60,320 bases of DNA from Pseudomonadota bacterium (lineage in GTDB: Bacteria; Myxococcota_A; Polyangia; Fen-1088): contig JADGRB010000003.1 in the NCBI GenBank assembly GCA_017881315.1, positions 1-60,320 of the forward strand, read 5' to 3'. Below, in pieces: positions 16,308 to 25,530 of this stretch (position 1 is the stretch's first letter; every line of letters begins with the position of its first letter). A program made the translations under genes and the position numbers. The notes under the pieces are model-generated. The model was not told the origin of the DNA, did not search any database, and saw only the letters and a list, made by a program, of their open reading frames with translations.

Positions 16308-17521
16308 CGCTCAAGCTCCCCATCTACATGGACAACCACGCCACCACGCCGGTCGATCCGCGCGTCGTCGAAGCGATGCTGCCGTACTTCACCGAGATCT
16401 TCGGCAACGCGGCCAGCCGCTCGCACAGCTTCGGCTGGACGGCGGAAAAGGCGGTCGAGGCCGCGCGCGATCAGGTCGGCGCGCTGATCGGGGCGTCCGG
16501 CAAGGAGATCGTCTGGACCTCGGGGGCCACCGAGTCCGACAACCTGGCCATCAAGGGAGTGGCCGAGTTCAACAAGGATCGGGGCAACCACATCATCACG
16601 GCGCAGACGGAGCACAAGGCGGTGCTCGACACCTGCAAGCGCCTCGAGAAGGAAGGGTTCGACGTCACCTACCTTCCGGTCGAGCAAGACGGGCGCGTCA
16701 ACCCGGAGACGGTCCGCGCGGCGATGACCGACAAGACCATCCTGGTGTCGATCATGCTCGCCAACAACGAGATCGGAACGGTCAACCCGATCGAGGAGAT
16801 CGGCGCGATCGTCAAGAAGGGAGGCGCGATCTTCCATGTCGACGCCGTGCAGGGCGTCGGCAAGATTCCGTTCGACGTCAACGCGGCGCGCGTCGACCTG
16901 GCGTCCCTGTCGGCGCACAAGATGTACGGGCCCAAAGGGATCGGCGCGCTCTATGTCCGCCGCAAGCCGCGGGTGCGCATCACCGCGCAGATCGACGGGG
17001 GCGGGCACGAGCGAGGCATGCGCTCGGGGACGCTCAACGTTCCGTCCATCGTCGGCTTCGGCAAGGCGGCGGAGCTCTCTCGCACGGAGATGGCGAGCGA
17101 GGCGAAGCGGCTCTTCGCGCTGCGCGAGCGGCTGCGCGAGGGAATTCAGTCGCGGGTCACCGACACCTACATCAATGGCTCGATGGAGCATCGTCTCCCT
17201 GGCAACCTCAACATCAGCTTCGCCTACGTCGAGGGCGAAGGGATGCTGATGGGCCTCAAGGACGTGGCGGTGTCGTCGGGATCGGCCTGCACCTCGGCGT
17301 CGCTCGAGCCGTCGTACGTGCTGCGGGCGGTGGGCGTCGAAGAAGAGATGGCGCACACCTCGATCCGATTCGGCCTCGGGCGTTTCAACACCGAGGAAGA
17401 GGTCGACTACGTGATCGATCTGGTGGTCGGCAAGGTGAAAAAGCTGCGCGAGATCTCTCCGCTTTACGAGATGGCGCAGCAAGGTATCGATCTGAAGAGC
17501 ATCCAATGGGCCGCGCATTGA
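16304..17521 (+). CDS. iscS: Cysteine desulfurase IscS
   Basis: A 405-residue PLP enzyme that takes sulfur from cysteine and passes it as a persulfide to the IscU scaffold. The PLP lysine is K206 ([10 protein letters not shown]) and the mobile-loop nucleophile is C329 ([10 protein letters not shown]), both within one residue of the E. coli enzyme. The N-terminus ([15 protein letters not shown]) and the full length are typical. ATG 16304 is chosen because it overlaps the stop of the regulator gene and gives the standard N-terminus. Confidence 0.97.
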   Translation: MTLKLPIYMDNHATTPVDPRVVEAMLPYFTEIFGNAASRSHSFGWTAEKAVEAARDQVGALIGASGKEIVWTSGATESDNLAIKGVAEFNKDRGNHIITAQTEHKAVLDTCKRLEKEGFDVTYLPVEQDGRVNPETVRAAMTDKTILVSIMLANNEIGTVNPIEEIGAIVKKGGAIFHVDAVQGVGKIPFDVNAARVDLASLSAHKMYGPKGIGALYVRRKPRVRITAQIDGGGHERGMRSGTLNVPSIVGFGKAAELSRTEMASEAKRLFALRERLREGIQSRVTDTYINGSMEHRLPGNLNISFAYVEGEGMLMGLKDVAVSSGSACTSASLEPSYVLRAVGVEEEMAHTSIRFGLGRFNTEEEVDYVIDLVVGKVKKLREISPLYEMAQQGIDLKSIQWAAH

Positions 17522-17557
17522 GCGCCGCCTCGAAGACAACAGGAAGAGACAATCAAC

Positions 17558-18010
17558 ATGGCGTATAGCGAAAAAGTCATCGAGCACTACGAGAACCCGC
17601 GCAACGTGGGGAGCTTCGACAAGGACGACCCGAACGTCGGGACCGGACTGGTCGGCGCGCCCGCCTGCGGTGACGTGATGAAGCTCCAGCTCAAGATCAA
17701 CGACCAAGGGATCATCGAGGACGCGAAGTTCAAGACCTTCGGTTGCGGATCGGCCATCGCCTCGTCGTCGCTGGCGACGGAGTGGGTCAAGGGGATGTCG
17801 ATCGATCAGGCGATGGGAATCAAGAACACGCAGATCGTCGAGGAGCTGAACCTGCCGCCGGTGAAGATTCACTGTTCGGTCCTGGCCGAGGACGCCATCA
17901 AGGGTGCGATCGCCGACTACAAGGCAAAGCGACAGAGTGCGGCCGCGGGCCCTGCCCCGAGCGCCCCGCAGAAGGCCGCCGGCGTGGCGACCCAGAAGGC
18001 AGCCACCTAG
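17558..18010 (+). CDS. iscU: Fe-S cluster scaffold IscU
   Basis: A 150-residue scaffold on which [2Fe-2S] and [4Fe-4S] clusters are built. The three ligand cysteines are present: C37 in GAPACGDVM with the adjacent Asp39, C63 in FGCGSA, and the Cys in the LPPVKIHCS chaperone-recognition loop bound by HscA. After the conserved fold there is an Ala/Pro-rich tail of about 25 residues not seen in short IscU proteins. It lies 36 bases after iscS. Confidence 0.97.
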   Translation: MAYSEKVIEHYENPRNVGSFDKDDPNVGTGLVGAPACGDVMKLQLKINDQGIIEDAKFKTFGCGSAIASSSLATEWVKGMSIDQAMGIKNTQIVEELNLPPVKIHCSVLAEDAIKGAIADYKAKRQSAAAGPAPSAPQKAAGVATQKAAT

Positions 18011-18019
18011 GCGACGGCC

Positions 18020-18355
18020 ATGGCCATCGGAGTGACAGACAGGGCGATCGCCGAGATCAAGAAGGCCGCCGGACAGCGCACGCCAGTTCCCAAGGGGTTG
18101 CGCGTCGGCATCCGCGGCGGCGGGTGCACGGGCTTCTCCTACCTCTTCGAATGGTCCGACAACGAGCCGCGCGGCGAGGACAAGGTCCTTTCCTTCGAGG
18201 ACGGAAGCGTGCGCGTGTTCGTCGACCCGAAGAGCCTGATCTACCTCGACGGTTCGACGCTGGAATACCAGACCACGATGATGGGGCGCGGGTTCAAGTT
18301 CATCAACCCGAACGCCAAGGGAACCTGCGGTTGCGGCGAGAGCGTCCAGTTTTAA
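18020..18355 (+). CDS. iscA: A-type Fe-S carrier IscA
   Basis: A 111-residue A-type carrier that accepts clusters or iron and delivers them to target proteins. The conserved cysteines are C36 (GGGCTGFSY) and C103 and C105 (GTCGCGESVQF at the C-terminus). It starts 9 bases after the iscU stop, within the same operon. Confidence 0.95.
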   Translation: MAIGVTDRAIAEIKKAAGQRTPVPKGLRVGIRGGGCTGFSYLFEWSDNEPRGEDKVLSFEDGSVRVFVDPKSLIYLDGSTLEYQTTMMGRGFKFINPNAKGTCGCGESVQF

Positions 18356-18371
18356 GGAGCGGGAGCCGAAC

Positions 18372-19043
18372 GTGATCTGCTGGTCTTGTGAACGCGAAGG
18401 GGGCGGCGGTCCGTTTTGCGGGGCTTGCAAGGCGCTCTTGCCGCCGGACGACGCGGCCGATCACTTCGCGGTGTTGGGTCTGCCGCGCGGGTACGCCTTG
18501 GATTTCCCGGCGGCGGAGGTGGCCTACCAGAAGCTCTCGCGCCAGCTCCATCCGGATCGATTTGCCACCGCGGACCCGCGGGCCCGGCGCGCCTCGCTGG
18601 GGCACACGGTGCAGCTCAACGAGGCGTGGCGCACCTTGAAGGATCCGGTGCGGCGGGCGGAATACCTGCTGGAGCTGGCGGGCGTCGACGTCGCCTCGGA
18701 CGATCAGAAGACCGGCCCGGGGGTCGAGCGCGGAACCCGGAGGTTGGCGGCACCGCCGGCCTTCTTGCTCGACATCCTGGAGGTGCATGACGACCTCGGG
18801 AATGCGCAACGTGCGGGCGACGCCGTCAAGGTCGCGTTCTTGACCGAGGAGATGCGCGGGCGCGCCGGCGAGGCGATGAAGATCATCGCGACGGCGCTCG
18901 ACACAGGATCCACCCAGGTTCCCGACCAGGGCCGTCTCGACGAGGCGGCGCGCGCGCTGATCGCGCTGCGGTACTACCGACGCTTTCTCGACGAAGCGGA
19001 CGCCTACGAAGAACGCGGGGCGGACAGGTCGGGCGGTGGCTGA
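18372..19043 (+). CDS. hscB: J-domain cochaperone HscB with N-terminal tetracysteine motif
   Basis: A 223-residue cochaperone that brings IscU to HscA and stimulates its ATPase. The J-domain contains the HPD motif (H60-D62) in RQLHPDRF. Residues 3-19 form CWSC-x9-CGAC, with Phe directly before the second pair; this matches the CWxC...FCxxC zinc-binding motif of human HSC20 and is absent from E. coli HscB. The C-terminal region is helical, as expected for the IscU-binding bundle, with a linker insertion near residues 115-135. Its stop overlaps the hscA start by one base. Confidence 0.92.
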   Translation: MICWSCEREGGGGPFCGACKALLPPDDAADHFAVLGLPRGYALDFPAAEVAYQKLSRQLHPDRFATADPRARRASLGHTVQLNEAWRTLKDPVRRAEYLLELAGVDVASDDQKTGPGVERGTRRLAAPPAFLLDILEVHDDLGNAQRAGDAVKVAFLTEEMRGRAGEAMKIIATALDTGSTQVPDQGRLDEAARALIALRYYRRFLDEADAYEERGADRSGGG

Positions 19044-21016
19044 TGGCTGAGGCCCTGTTCCAGATCTCCGAGCCGGGGGCATCGCGCGTCAAGCATGCCT
19101 GCCGCACGCGTGCCGTCGGGATCGACCTCGGGACCACGAATTCGCTGGTCGCCATCGTCGACGGCGGACGGCCGATCTGTCTGACCGACGATCGGGACGA
19201 CGTTCTGGTCCCGTCGGTCGTCCACTACGCGGCAGACGGAACGGTGGTGGTGGGGGCCGAGGCGCGCGATCTGGCGTCGAGGTTTCCGCGCGACACCATC
19301 GCGTCGGTCAAGCGCTTCATGGGGCGCGGGCCGGGCGACGCCGAGGCGACCCGTCGGCTCACCCCCTATCTCTTCGCGCCCTCGGGGCCGAACGCGAACG
19401 AAGCGGTGGTCCGCTTCTCGGTCACCGGCGGGACACGCGCGGTGACGCCTCTCGAGGTGTCGGCCGAGATCTTGAAGGCGCTGCGCGCGCGCGCCGAGGC
19501 GGCGCTGGGCGGTCCGCTCGCGGGCGCGGTGATCACGGTCCCCGCCTATTTCGACGACGGGCAGCGGCAGGCCACGCGCGACGCCGGGCGGTTGGCGGGG
19601 ATCGAGGTGCTGCGCCTGCTCAACGAGCCGACGGCGGCCGCGCTGGCCTACGGCCTCGACAAGCAGGCCGAGGGGACCTTCGCCGTGTTCGACCTGGGCG
19701 GCGGGACCTTCGACGTCTCGATCCTGAAGCTTCAAGAGGGCGTCTTCGAGGTCAAGTCCACCGGCGGCGATTCGGCGCTGGGCGGCGACGATTTCGATCG
19801 GGCGATCGCCCACGCGATCATCGGGCGGCTGGGGCTGGGCGGTGAAATCGATCCGGGCACCGTCCGCCGGGTGCTCGATGCGGCGCGCGTGCTCAAGGAG
19901 AAGCTGACGACCGAGAGCGAGGCGGCGATCGAGATCGCGCTTCCCGACGGCGATCGCACCGCCACCATGCGCCTCCACCGCGCCGAGATGGACGCCCTGG
20001 TCGCGCCGGTGCTGGCGCGCTGTGGACCGTCCGTCCGACGCGCGCTCAAGGACGCCGGAGTGGACGCCTCCGCGCTCTCGGGCGTGATTCTGGTCGGCGG
20101 CGCGACCCGCATGCCGCTGGTGCGGCAGTTCGTCGAGAAGCTCTTCGGCAAGCCGCCGCTCGCCGACATCGATCCCGACCAGGTGGTCGCGCTGGGCGCC
20201 GCGGTGCAGGCCGACATCCTGGCGGGCGGCGCGGGGCAGGGCGACGTGCTCTTGCTCGACGTGGTGCCGCTGTCGCTCGGGCTCGAGACGATGGGCGGCG
20301 TCGTCGAGAAGATCATCCACCGCAACACCACCGTGCCCTGCGGCGCGACGCAGACCTTCACCACCTACGCCGACAAGCAGACCGGCTTCGAGCTCAAGGT
20401 CCTGCAGGGCGAGCGCGAGCTGGTCGCGGACTGTCGCCCGCTGGCGGAGTTTTCGCTCAAGGGGATCCCGCCCATGCCGGCCGGGATGGCCCGCCTCGAG
20501 GTGACCTTCACCGTCGACGCCGACGGCATCCTGCGCGTGAAAGCGCGCGAGGAGATCACGGGCCAGGAGGCCACGATCGACGTCAAGCCGAGCTACGGCC
20601 TCACCGACGACGAGGTCGAGCGGATGCTGCTCGATTCGTTCGCGCACGCCGAGGAGGACGTCAAGGCGCGCTTGCTGGCAGAACAGCGGGTGGAGGCCCA
20701 AGGCATCACCTCCGCGGCGCGGCTCGCGATGGCCGACGCGCCGGAGCTGCTCACCGACGCGGACCGCGTCGCGATCGAGGCGGCGCTGGTCGCGCTGGCG
20801 CGGGCCGAGGTGGGCAACGATCACCAGGCCATCCGCGCGGCGGTCGAAGAGGTGGATCACGCATCGAAAGAGTTCGCCGGGCGGCGGATGAACCGCGCGA
20901 TTGGCAGCGGCCTGCGCGGCAAGGACGTCGCCGCGGTCGAGGCGAAGGCAGACGAGACGGCATCCAAGCGCGATCTGGCGACGCGCGCCGGAAGCCACGC
21001 GGGACATTCGCACTAG
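19043..21016 (+). CDS. hscA: Hsp70-type chaperone HscA
   Basis: A 657-residue specialised Hsp70 that uses ATP to drive cluster transfer from IscU. The nucleotide-binding domain has the phosphate-1 motif ([18 protein letters not shown]), the phosphate-2 motif ([14 protein letters not shown]) and the adenosine motif ([12 protein letters not shown]). The substrate-binding domain and helical lid follow; there is no DnaK-like EEVD end. About 20 extra residues precede the ATPase domain, as in other HscA proteins. The ATG at 19043 shares a base with the hscB stop (TGATG). Confidence 0.95.
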   Translation: MAEALFQISEPGASRVKHACRTRAVGIDLGTTNSLVAIVDGGRPICLTDDRDDVLVPSVVHYAADGTVVVGAEARDLASRFPRDTIASVKRFMGRGPGDAEATRRLTPYLFAPSGPNANEAVVRFSVTGGTRAVTPLEVSAEILKALRARAEAALGGPLAGAVITVPAYFDDGQRQATRDAGRLAGIEVLRLLNEPTAAALAYGLDKQAEGTFAVFDLGGGTFDVSILKLQEGVFEVKSTGGDSALGGDDFDRAIAHAIIGRLGLGGEIDPGTVRRVLDAARVLKEKLTTESEAAIEIALPDGDRTATMRLHRAEMDALVAPVLARCGPSVRRALKDAGVDASALSGVILVGGATRMPLVRQFVEKLFGKPPLADIDPDQVVALGAAVQADILAGGAGQGDVLLLDVVPLSLGLETMGGVVEKIIHRNTTVPCGATQTFTTYADKQTGFELKVLQGERELVADCRPLAEFSLKGIPPMPAGMARLEVTFTVDADGILRVKAREEITGQEATIDVKPSYGLTDDEVERMLLDSFAHAEEDVKARLLAEQRVEAQGITSAARLAMADAPELLTDADRVAIEAALVALARAEVGNDHQAIRAAVEEVDHASKEFAGRRMNRAIGSGLRGKDVAAVEAKADETASKRDLATRAGSHAGHSH

Positions 21017-21040
21017 CTCGGACCCGAGAGAAAACCACGA

Positions 21041-21409
21041 ATGCCGAAGGTCAGATTCGAGCCAGACGGGATCGAGATCGAGGTGCCGGTGGGAACCAGC
21101 ATCCTCGAGGCGTCCCAGAAGGCGCACGCGCAGGTCGGCTCCGCCTGTGGGGGCGTCTGCGCCTGTTCGACCTGCCACGTCTACGTCAAGCAGGGGCTCG
21201 AGGTGCTCGAGCCGGCCTCGGACCGCGAAGAGGACATCATGGACAAGGCCTTCGACGTGCAGGCGACCTCGCGCCTCGGCTGCCAGTCCAAGATCCTGCG
21301 CGATGCGACCGTCGTCGTGGAGATCAGCCGCGAGAGCCGCCAGGCCTTCCTCGACGAGCACCCCGACATCCGCGAAGCGCTCAAGCAGGCCGCCGGCGCC
21401 CCGCGCTGA
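21041..21409 (+). CDS. fdx: Isc-type [2Fe-2S] ferredoxin
   Basis: A 122-residue ferredoxin supplying electrons for cluster assembly. The ligands are C36, C42 and C45 in SACGGVCACSTCHVY and C81 in RLGCQSK, the spacing of Isc ferredoxins. An extra cysteine (C40) sits in the loop, as is common in this class. It is the last gene of the operon; no iscX follows. Confidence 0.95.
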   Translation: MPKVRFEPDGIEIEVPVGTSILEASQKAHAQVGSACGGVCACSTCHVYVKQGLEVLEPASDREEDIMDKAFDVQATSRLGCQSKILRDATVVVEISRESRQAFLDEHPDIREALKQAAGAPR

Positions 21410-21458
21410 TCAGTTCTGCGGCAAGGACCCGCCCGGTAGCTGGCCGATCGACATCTCA

Positions 21459-21478
21459 CAGCTTCCGCCGGGAAGCTG
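21459..21478. terminator. Hairpin after the isc operon
   Basis: CAGCTTCC (21459-21466) pairs with GGAAGCTG (21471-21478) across a GCCG loop, 50 bases after the ferredoxin stop codon. It lacks a U-tract but is well placed to end the isc transcript before the toxin-antitoxin promoter. Confidence 0.4.
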
Positions 21479-21518
21479 CCGCGACTTCGCGCCGGCGATC
21501 TGAGCTGGCGGGCGATAC

Positions 21519-21547
21519 ATTGCCGCACCCGGCGGCGCGAGGTATTA
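21519..21547 (+). promoter_or_regulatory. Promoter of the toxin-antitoxin pair
   Basis: TTGCCG (21519-21524) and TATTAT (21542-21547) with a 17-base spacer. Transcription would begin about one base before the antitoxin ATG (21555), predicting a leaderless or nearly leaderless mRNA. Confidence 0.6.
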
Positions 21548-21554
21548 TAAAGGT

Positions 21555-21824
21555 ATGAAATCGAATACCAAGTCCAGCATCACGCTGCCTCCAGCGGAGG
21601 TGTTGCTGGTCAACGGCCTGATGAAACGCCTTGGCGCGAGGACCAAGGTCGAGGTCGTCCGGCGTGGGCTCAATCTCCTGAAGGAGACCACAGATCGGAT
21701 CGCGCTGAAGACCGCGTATGCCGAGGCCGCGAAGGCCGTCCGGAAGTCGACTGTCGCCGAGCTGAGCGAGCTGGATTCTTGGTCCGCCGACGGATTGGAC
21801 GATGAAAGTTCAGAGATTCGGTAG
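21555..21824 (+). CDS. Ribbon-helix-helix-like antitoxin of a MazEF-type pair
   Basis: An 89-residue small protein. The N-terminal half (SSITLPPAEVLLVNGLMKRLG) fits a ribbon-helix-helix DNA-binding fold; the acidic C-terminus (SELDSWSADGLDDESSE) fits the disordered toxin-neutralising tail of antitoxins. It ends directly at the toxin start codon with no gap. It probably represses its own promoter and binds the toxin. Confidence 0.75.
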   Translation: MKSNTKSSITLPPAEVLLVNGLMKRLGARTKVEVVRRGLNLLKETTDRIALKTAYAEAAKAVRKSTVAELSELDSWSADGLDDESSEIR

Positions 21825-22172
21825 ATGGCTCTGCGGATCGATCACGGCGGGCTGTACGCCGCGGCCCTCGACCCCCGTTTTGGAACCGAGCCAGGGAAAG
21901 GCCGTCCAGTGCTGGTGATCCAGACCGATCTTCTGAACGTCGCGGGCCACCCGTCGACCTGGGTCCTGCCCTGCACCACCCGGTTGGTTGGCGAGAATAT
22001 CTTGCGGGTTCGGTTGTTGCCGGGCATCGCGGGCAACGCCCGGGAGTGCGAGGTCATGATCGATCAGAGCCGCGCCATCGACAACCGACGCTTCAAGAAG
22101 AAGTTGGGCGTTCTTCCTGCGCCGCTGCTGCGCGAGGTGAAAGAGAAACTCCGTGGGCTCGGGGAGCTCTAA
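21825..22172 (+). CDS. MazF/PemK-type endoribonuclease toxin
   Basis: A 115-residue toxin of the MazF/PemK family, which cleaves mRNA at short sequence motifs. The diagnostic GKGRPVLVIQ strand (after YAAALDPRFGTEPG) and the STWVLPCTT segment with the conserved Thr are present, and the family length is normal. It follows the antitoxin without a gap. Target sequence unknown. Confidence 0.85.
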   Translation: MALRIDHGGLYAAALDPRFGTEPGKGRPVLVIQTDLLNVAGHPSTWVLPCTTRLVGENILRVRLLPGIAGNARECEVMIDQSRAIDNRRFKKKLGVLPAPLLREVKEKLRGLGEL

Positions 22173-22224
22173 GCCGTCGCTACTTTCCGCCGGCGCCATC
22201 CGCCGGCCCACCCGCTCCTGACGG

Positions 22225-22995
22225 TCACCCGGGAACCTTCTTCGCTCGCCGTCGCTCCACCAGGTCTCGCGCGGCGTCTGGCCACTTCGGGAAGTCAAAG
22301 GCGAAGCCGGCCTCGACGAGGCGCGCCGGTACGACCCGTCGGCTCTTCGCCGTGAGCTCGGTGTCGGTTCTCAGAAAGAAGGCGCCGATCTCCGCCATCC
22401 ATTTCGTCGCGGGCAGTCCCAGGCGTGCCCCCGTCGCTGTCCGGAGTCCTGCCATGAAGTCTCGCTGGGGGACCGGATTTGGCGCGGCGAGGTTCACCGG
22501 GCCGTCGATGTCGTCGCGCTCGATCAGAAACTCGACCGCTCGAGCAAAGTCGCGAATGTCGATGCTGAGCTTCCAGGTGGCCGGCACATCCGGTTCGTCG
22601 CCGCCGATGCGACCGGTCAGCTCGTCGTTCGGCGCATCGAAGCGATGGGCATAGATCGTCGCGGTGCTCATCTGCAGCCAGACGCGAGGGGGTCGCTCTG
22701 CCTTTTCGATAGCGAGGCCCACCGCTCGGGTCGAGTCCACGCGAGAGCTCATCATCGCGGCGAGATTCGCGGCGGTGTAGCGGCAGTTCACGCTGCGCCC
22801 GGCGAGATTGATGACGACATCTGCCCCGTCGAGCTCTTGGGCCCATGGCCCCACCGAGCGGCCATCCCACTTCACGGTTCGCCCGTCGACCGAGCCGCCT
22901 CTGCTGACCACAACGACCTCGTCCCCGCGCGCTCGAAGCGCTCTGGCGAGAACGCCGCCGACCTGACCGGTGCCACCGGGGATCACGATTTTCAT
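22225..22995 (-). CDS. NAD-dependent epimerase of the TIGR01777 family
   Basis: A 256-residue short-chain dehydrogenase-like protein. A Rossmann nucleotide-binding motif (IVIPGGTGQVGGVLARAL) opens the chain, and VVINLAGRSVNCRYT is the family signature. The C-terminal region has the family's substrate-binding segment (AAPNPVPQRDFMAGLR). Known members are poorly characterised sugar-nucleotide epimerase-like proteins. Convergent with mazF. Confidence 0.85.
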   Translation of the reverse strand: MKIVIPGGTGQVGGVLARALRARGDEVVVVSRGGSVDGRTVKWDGRSVGPWAQELDGADVVINLAGRSVNCRYTAANLAAMMSSRVDSTRAVGLAIEKAERPPRVWLQMSTATIYAHRFDAPNDELTGRIGGDEPDVPATWKLSIDIRDFARAVEFLIERDDIDGPVNLAAPNPVPQRDFMAGLRTATGARLGLPATKWMAEIGAFFLRTDTELTAKSRRVVPARLVEAGFAFDFPKWPDAARDLVERRRAKKVPG

Positions 22996-23042
22996 GGGTC
23001 CACGCTCCCGAGTGCTGCTTCTGCCGGCCGCGGCGGCCGCGA

Positions 23043-23330
23043 CTACAGTCTCGGCGCCTGGGGCGGCTTACGGCGTCGCAAGAGCTTGGCGAGGAGGATG
23101 ACCGTGCCGATCGTGAGTAGCGCGGTAATGCCCGGCCCGGCGATGTTGGTGCCGTAGCCGCCGCCAGCCCCTCGCCGTGGCCAAGGCTGCGTCTGCCAAG
23201 AGGACACCACGAAGATCACGGCCGCCGAGATGAAGATGATCCACAGCGAGCCTCGGGTGTGGTCCTTGTCCTCGTGCAGATACTTCTTGAGCCTGTCCTT
23301 CTCCCAATCGCTCAAAGGGTGGTCGTCCAT
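23043..23330 (-). CDS. Small two-helix membrane protein
   Basis: A 95-residue protein with two hydrophobic segments (GSLWIIFISAAVIFVVSSW and ITALLTIGTVILLAKLL) and a charged N-terminus (SDWEKDRLKKYLHEDKD). It ends in a basic tail (RRRKPPQAPRL). Start is ATG 23330. Function unknown. Confidence 0.65.
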   Translation of the reverse strand: MDDHPLSDWEKDRLKKYLHEDKDHTRGSLWIIFISAAVIFVVSSWQTQPWPRRGAGGGYGTNIAGPGITALLTIGTVILLAKLLRRRKPPQAPRL

Positions 23331-23372
23331 CGCGGCCGATGATACCAGCCGCCTATCGTCTATGATCGCGCC

Positions 23373-24113
23373 GTGCGGTTCGACGTATTGCTCGCGCGGA
23401 ACACCGGGTGGTCGCGCACCGCTGCGCGGGCCGCGATGGCCGCCGGCCGCGTTCGCATCGCGGGCGCCGCCGTCGACAACCCTCGGCTCGACGTTCCGAC
23501 GGGCGATTTGCCTCTCGCGGTCGAGGTCGACGAGGTCGCTCATCTCCTCTACGAAAGCGCGCGCATCCTGCAAAACAAGCCGGTGGGCTGCGTGACCGCG
23601 TTGCGGGATGATCGGTATCCGACGGCGTACGACCTCCTTCGCGATGCGCCGCTGTGGGGCGAGTTGCGGGCCGCGGGTCGACTCGATCTCGACAGCTCGG
23701 GACTTCTCATCTGGACCACCGACGGCGCGGAGATCCAGCGGCTCACGCACCCGAAGCGCGCGGTACCGCGGACCTACCAGGCGGCGCTGGCGGGACCGTT
23801 CAACGCTCTGCCTTCGAAGCTGGTGCTGGAGGATGGTCACGAGCCACAGGTGATTGCCCTCGAAACGCTCGCGGCGAGCGACGCCCATCCCAGCTTGAAG
23901 ATCCCCACCGAGAGCACCGCTCTCGCGGCGATCACCGTGGTGGGCGGCGCCTACCACGAAGTGCGCCGCATCTTCGCCGCGCTCGGCAGCCACGTGCTGG
24001 GCCTTTGCCGGGTTCGGTTCGGCGAGCTCGAGCTTCCACGCGATCTCTCGCCGGGCGGGTACCGCCTGCTTCCAGACGCACGCGCTGGAGTTGCCGACGG
24101 GGATCGCGCGTGA
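23373..24113 (+). CDS. Pseudouridine synthase, RsuA/RluB family
   Basis: A 246-residue RNA-modifying enzyme that converts uridine to pseudouridine. An N-terminal S4-like RNA-binding segment (RTAARAAMAAGRVRIAG) is followed by the catalytic motif AAGRLDLDSSGLLIWT with the nucleophilic Asp. KRAVPRTYQAALAG and a late GGAYHEVRRIFAALG segment are family features. The start is GTG at 23373. Targets in this family are single 16S or 23S rRNA positions; which one is modified here is not visible. Its stop overlaps the next gene (GTGA). Confidence 0.9.
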   Translation: MRFDVLLARNTGWSRTAARAAMAAGRVRIAGAAVDNPRLDVPTGDLPLAVEVDEVAHLLYESARILQNKPVGCVTALRDDRYPTAYDLLRDAPLWGELRAAGRLDLDSSGLLIWTTDGAEIQRLTHPKRAVPRTYQAALAGPFNALPSKLVLEDGHEPQVIALETLAASDAHPSLKIPTESTALAAITVVGGAYHEVRRIFAALGSHVLGLCRVRFGELELPRDLSPGGYRLLPDARAGVADGDRA

Positions 24114-24601
24114 CGCCAGACCTGCACGTCGTCCTGGTCGAGCCCGAGATCCACTGGAACACGGGCAACGCGGGCCGCACCTGTCTGGCGGTGGGCGCGC
24201 AGCTCCACCTGATCCGTCCGCTCGGGTTTTCGCTGGACGAAAAAGAGGTGCGCCGCGCCGGGCTCGACTACTGGCCGCGCGTGCGCCCGGAGGTCTGGGC
24301 CGACTGGCCATCGTTCGCCCGCGCGCTGCCGTCGCTGGGGACGCCGCTGTTTTTCACGACCCGTGCCGAGCGGTCGTTCCAAGAGGTGGTCTACCAGCGA
24401 CCGGCGGTGCTGGTCTTCGGCCGGGAGAGCGTCGGCCTGCCGGCGGAGATCCTCGAACGCCACGCCGCGGAGACCGTGGCGATCCCGATGCTCGACGTCG
24501 AGCTCCGCTCGCTCAATCTCTCGACCTCGGTGGCGCTCGCCGCCTACGAAGCGCGCCGCCAATGGGGCTGGCCAGCCCACCATCGGACGGCAGACAGATA
24601 G
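24110..24601 (+). CDS. trmL: tRNA (cytidine-34/uridine-34) 2'-O-methyltransferase
   Basis: A 163-residue SPOUT-fold methyltransferase of the TrmL (YibK) type, which methylates the ribose of the wobble base in tRNA-Leu. Motifs include HVVLVEPEIHWNTGNAGRTC (RNA-binding), VLVFGRESVGLP (AdoMet-binding knot) and LRSLNLSTSVALAAYEA near the end. It starts at a GTG overlapping the stop of the pseudouridine synthase gene, so the two RNA-modifying enzymes are co-translated. Confidence 0.92.
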   Translation: MTPDLHVVLVEPEIHWNTGNAGRTCLAVGAQLHLIRPLGFSLDEKEVRRAGLDYWPRVRPEVWADWPSFARALPSLGTPLFFTTRAERSFQEVVYQRPAVLVFGRESVGLPAEILERHAAETVAIPMLDVELRSLNLSTSVALAAYEARRQWGWPAHHRTADR

Positions 24602-24615
24602 GAGACGGCCAGAAT

Positions 24616-25530
24616 CTATGCCGCTGCGTCGAGCGAGCGCTCGATCGTCGGGCGGCGGACCTCGGTGGCCAGGCCCAGGCGCTCGAGCAGCAGGATCGTG
24701 TACCAACCGACGTCGAGCTGACCCGGCGTCGCGCCGAGACGCGCGGAGCCCGGGCGATCGTGGTGGTTGCGGTGCCAGTTCTCGCCCTGGAAGAAGTGCA
24801 TCAGCGACAGCCAGCGCACGTTCTGCGCGGTCTCTTCGTCGGGCCGAGCGCCCGGCCGCATGTGGCAGATGCTGTTCACGAAGCACTGCGCGTGCAGCGC
24901 GAAGACCAGGCGAATCGGCCCCAGCCAGAAGAACGCGGCCAGCCCGAACGGCAGCCCGATGCAGAGCCCCAGCAGAGAGACGGGCGTCTGCAGGCGCGAC
25001 CAGAAGCGATAGGCGGGCGTATCGATGTCGCGGCAGTACTTGCGGATCGGCGGCGCGCCCGCTTGCCACAGCCAGCGGAGATGCGACCACCAGAAGCCGC
25101 CCACCCGCGGGCTCGAGATGTCCTCGGGCGTGTCGGACTTGGCGTGATGGAGTCGGTGGTGCGCCGCCCAGGAGAGCGGCTCGCCGGATCCGTTCAGCAT
25201 CGCAAAGAACGTCAGGACGTTGCGCACGGCCGGGTGGAGTCGCACCGACTTGTGCGTGATGGCGCGGTGGTAGCAGACCGTGGTGCCGAGGCCGCCCAGG
25301 AAGTGCAGCGCCGCCGCCGCCAAGAAGACGCGCCACCCGGGAATCGGGGTCAGGACCAGGCCGACCACCGCGCCCACGTGAATCAGGATCATCCAAACAA
25401 AGGTCAGGCGATCGCTGGGCGCGGGACGCCACCAGGGCATCTTCCAGGGGGCCCACTCGGCCCCGTGGATGGGGTCGAGCTTCGGGAGTGGCGGGAGTGT
25501 CGGGAGTGTTGGGAGTGTCGATGCGCTCAT
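24616..25530 (-). CDS. Acyl-lipid / acyl-CoA fatty acid desaturase
   Basis: A 304-residue membrane di-iron desaturase that inserts a double bond into fatty acyl chains. The three histidine boxes are present: HRAITH, HRLHH and HRNHH (in [11 protein letters not shown]). Four hydrophobic helices flank them. The N-terminus has a [12 protein letters not shown] stretch encoded by a 9-base repeat. Its ATG (25530) overlaps the bioB stop (25527-25530). The pairing with biotin synthase suggests control in step with fatty acid synthesis, since biotin is the acetyl-CoA carboxylase cofactor. Confidence 0.9.
   Translation of the reverse strand: MSASTLPTLPTLPPLPKLDPIHGAEWAPWKMPWWRPAPSDRLTFVWMILIHVGAVVGLVLTPIPGWRVFLAAAALHFLGGLGTTVCYHRAITHKSVRLHPAVRNVLTFFAMLNGSGEPLSWAAHHRLHHAKSDTPEDISSPRVGGFWWSHLRWLWQAGAPPIRKYCRDIDTPAYRFWSRLQTPVSLLGLCIGLPFGLAAFFWLGPIRLVFALHAQCFVNSICHMRPGARPDEETAQNVRWLSLMHFFQGENWHRNHHDRPGSARLGATPGQLDVGWYTILLLERLGLATEVRRPTIERSLDAAA
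25484..25519 (-). repeat. Four tandem 9-base repeats in the desaturase N-terminus
   Basis: Four near-identical 9-base units (GGGAGTGTC on the plus strand, with small changes) give the TLP repeats near the start of the desaturase. The array is in frame, so copy change would only lengthen the N-terminal tail. Confidence 0.9.

Noticed and set aside
16256..18430. 724-residue minus-strand frame opposite iscS-iscU-iscA
   Set aside because: Shadow of three clearly identified genes.
19004..21361. 785-residue minus-strand frame opposite hscA and fdx
   Set aside because: It has no recognisable domain and covers strongly conserved genes on the other strand.
21410..21503. Possible short coding segment between fdx and the toxin-antitoxin pair
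   Set aside because: No start codon with a ribosome-binding site in a suitable frame; a hairpin lies in the same place.
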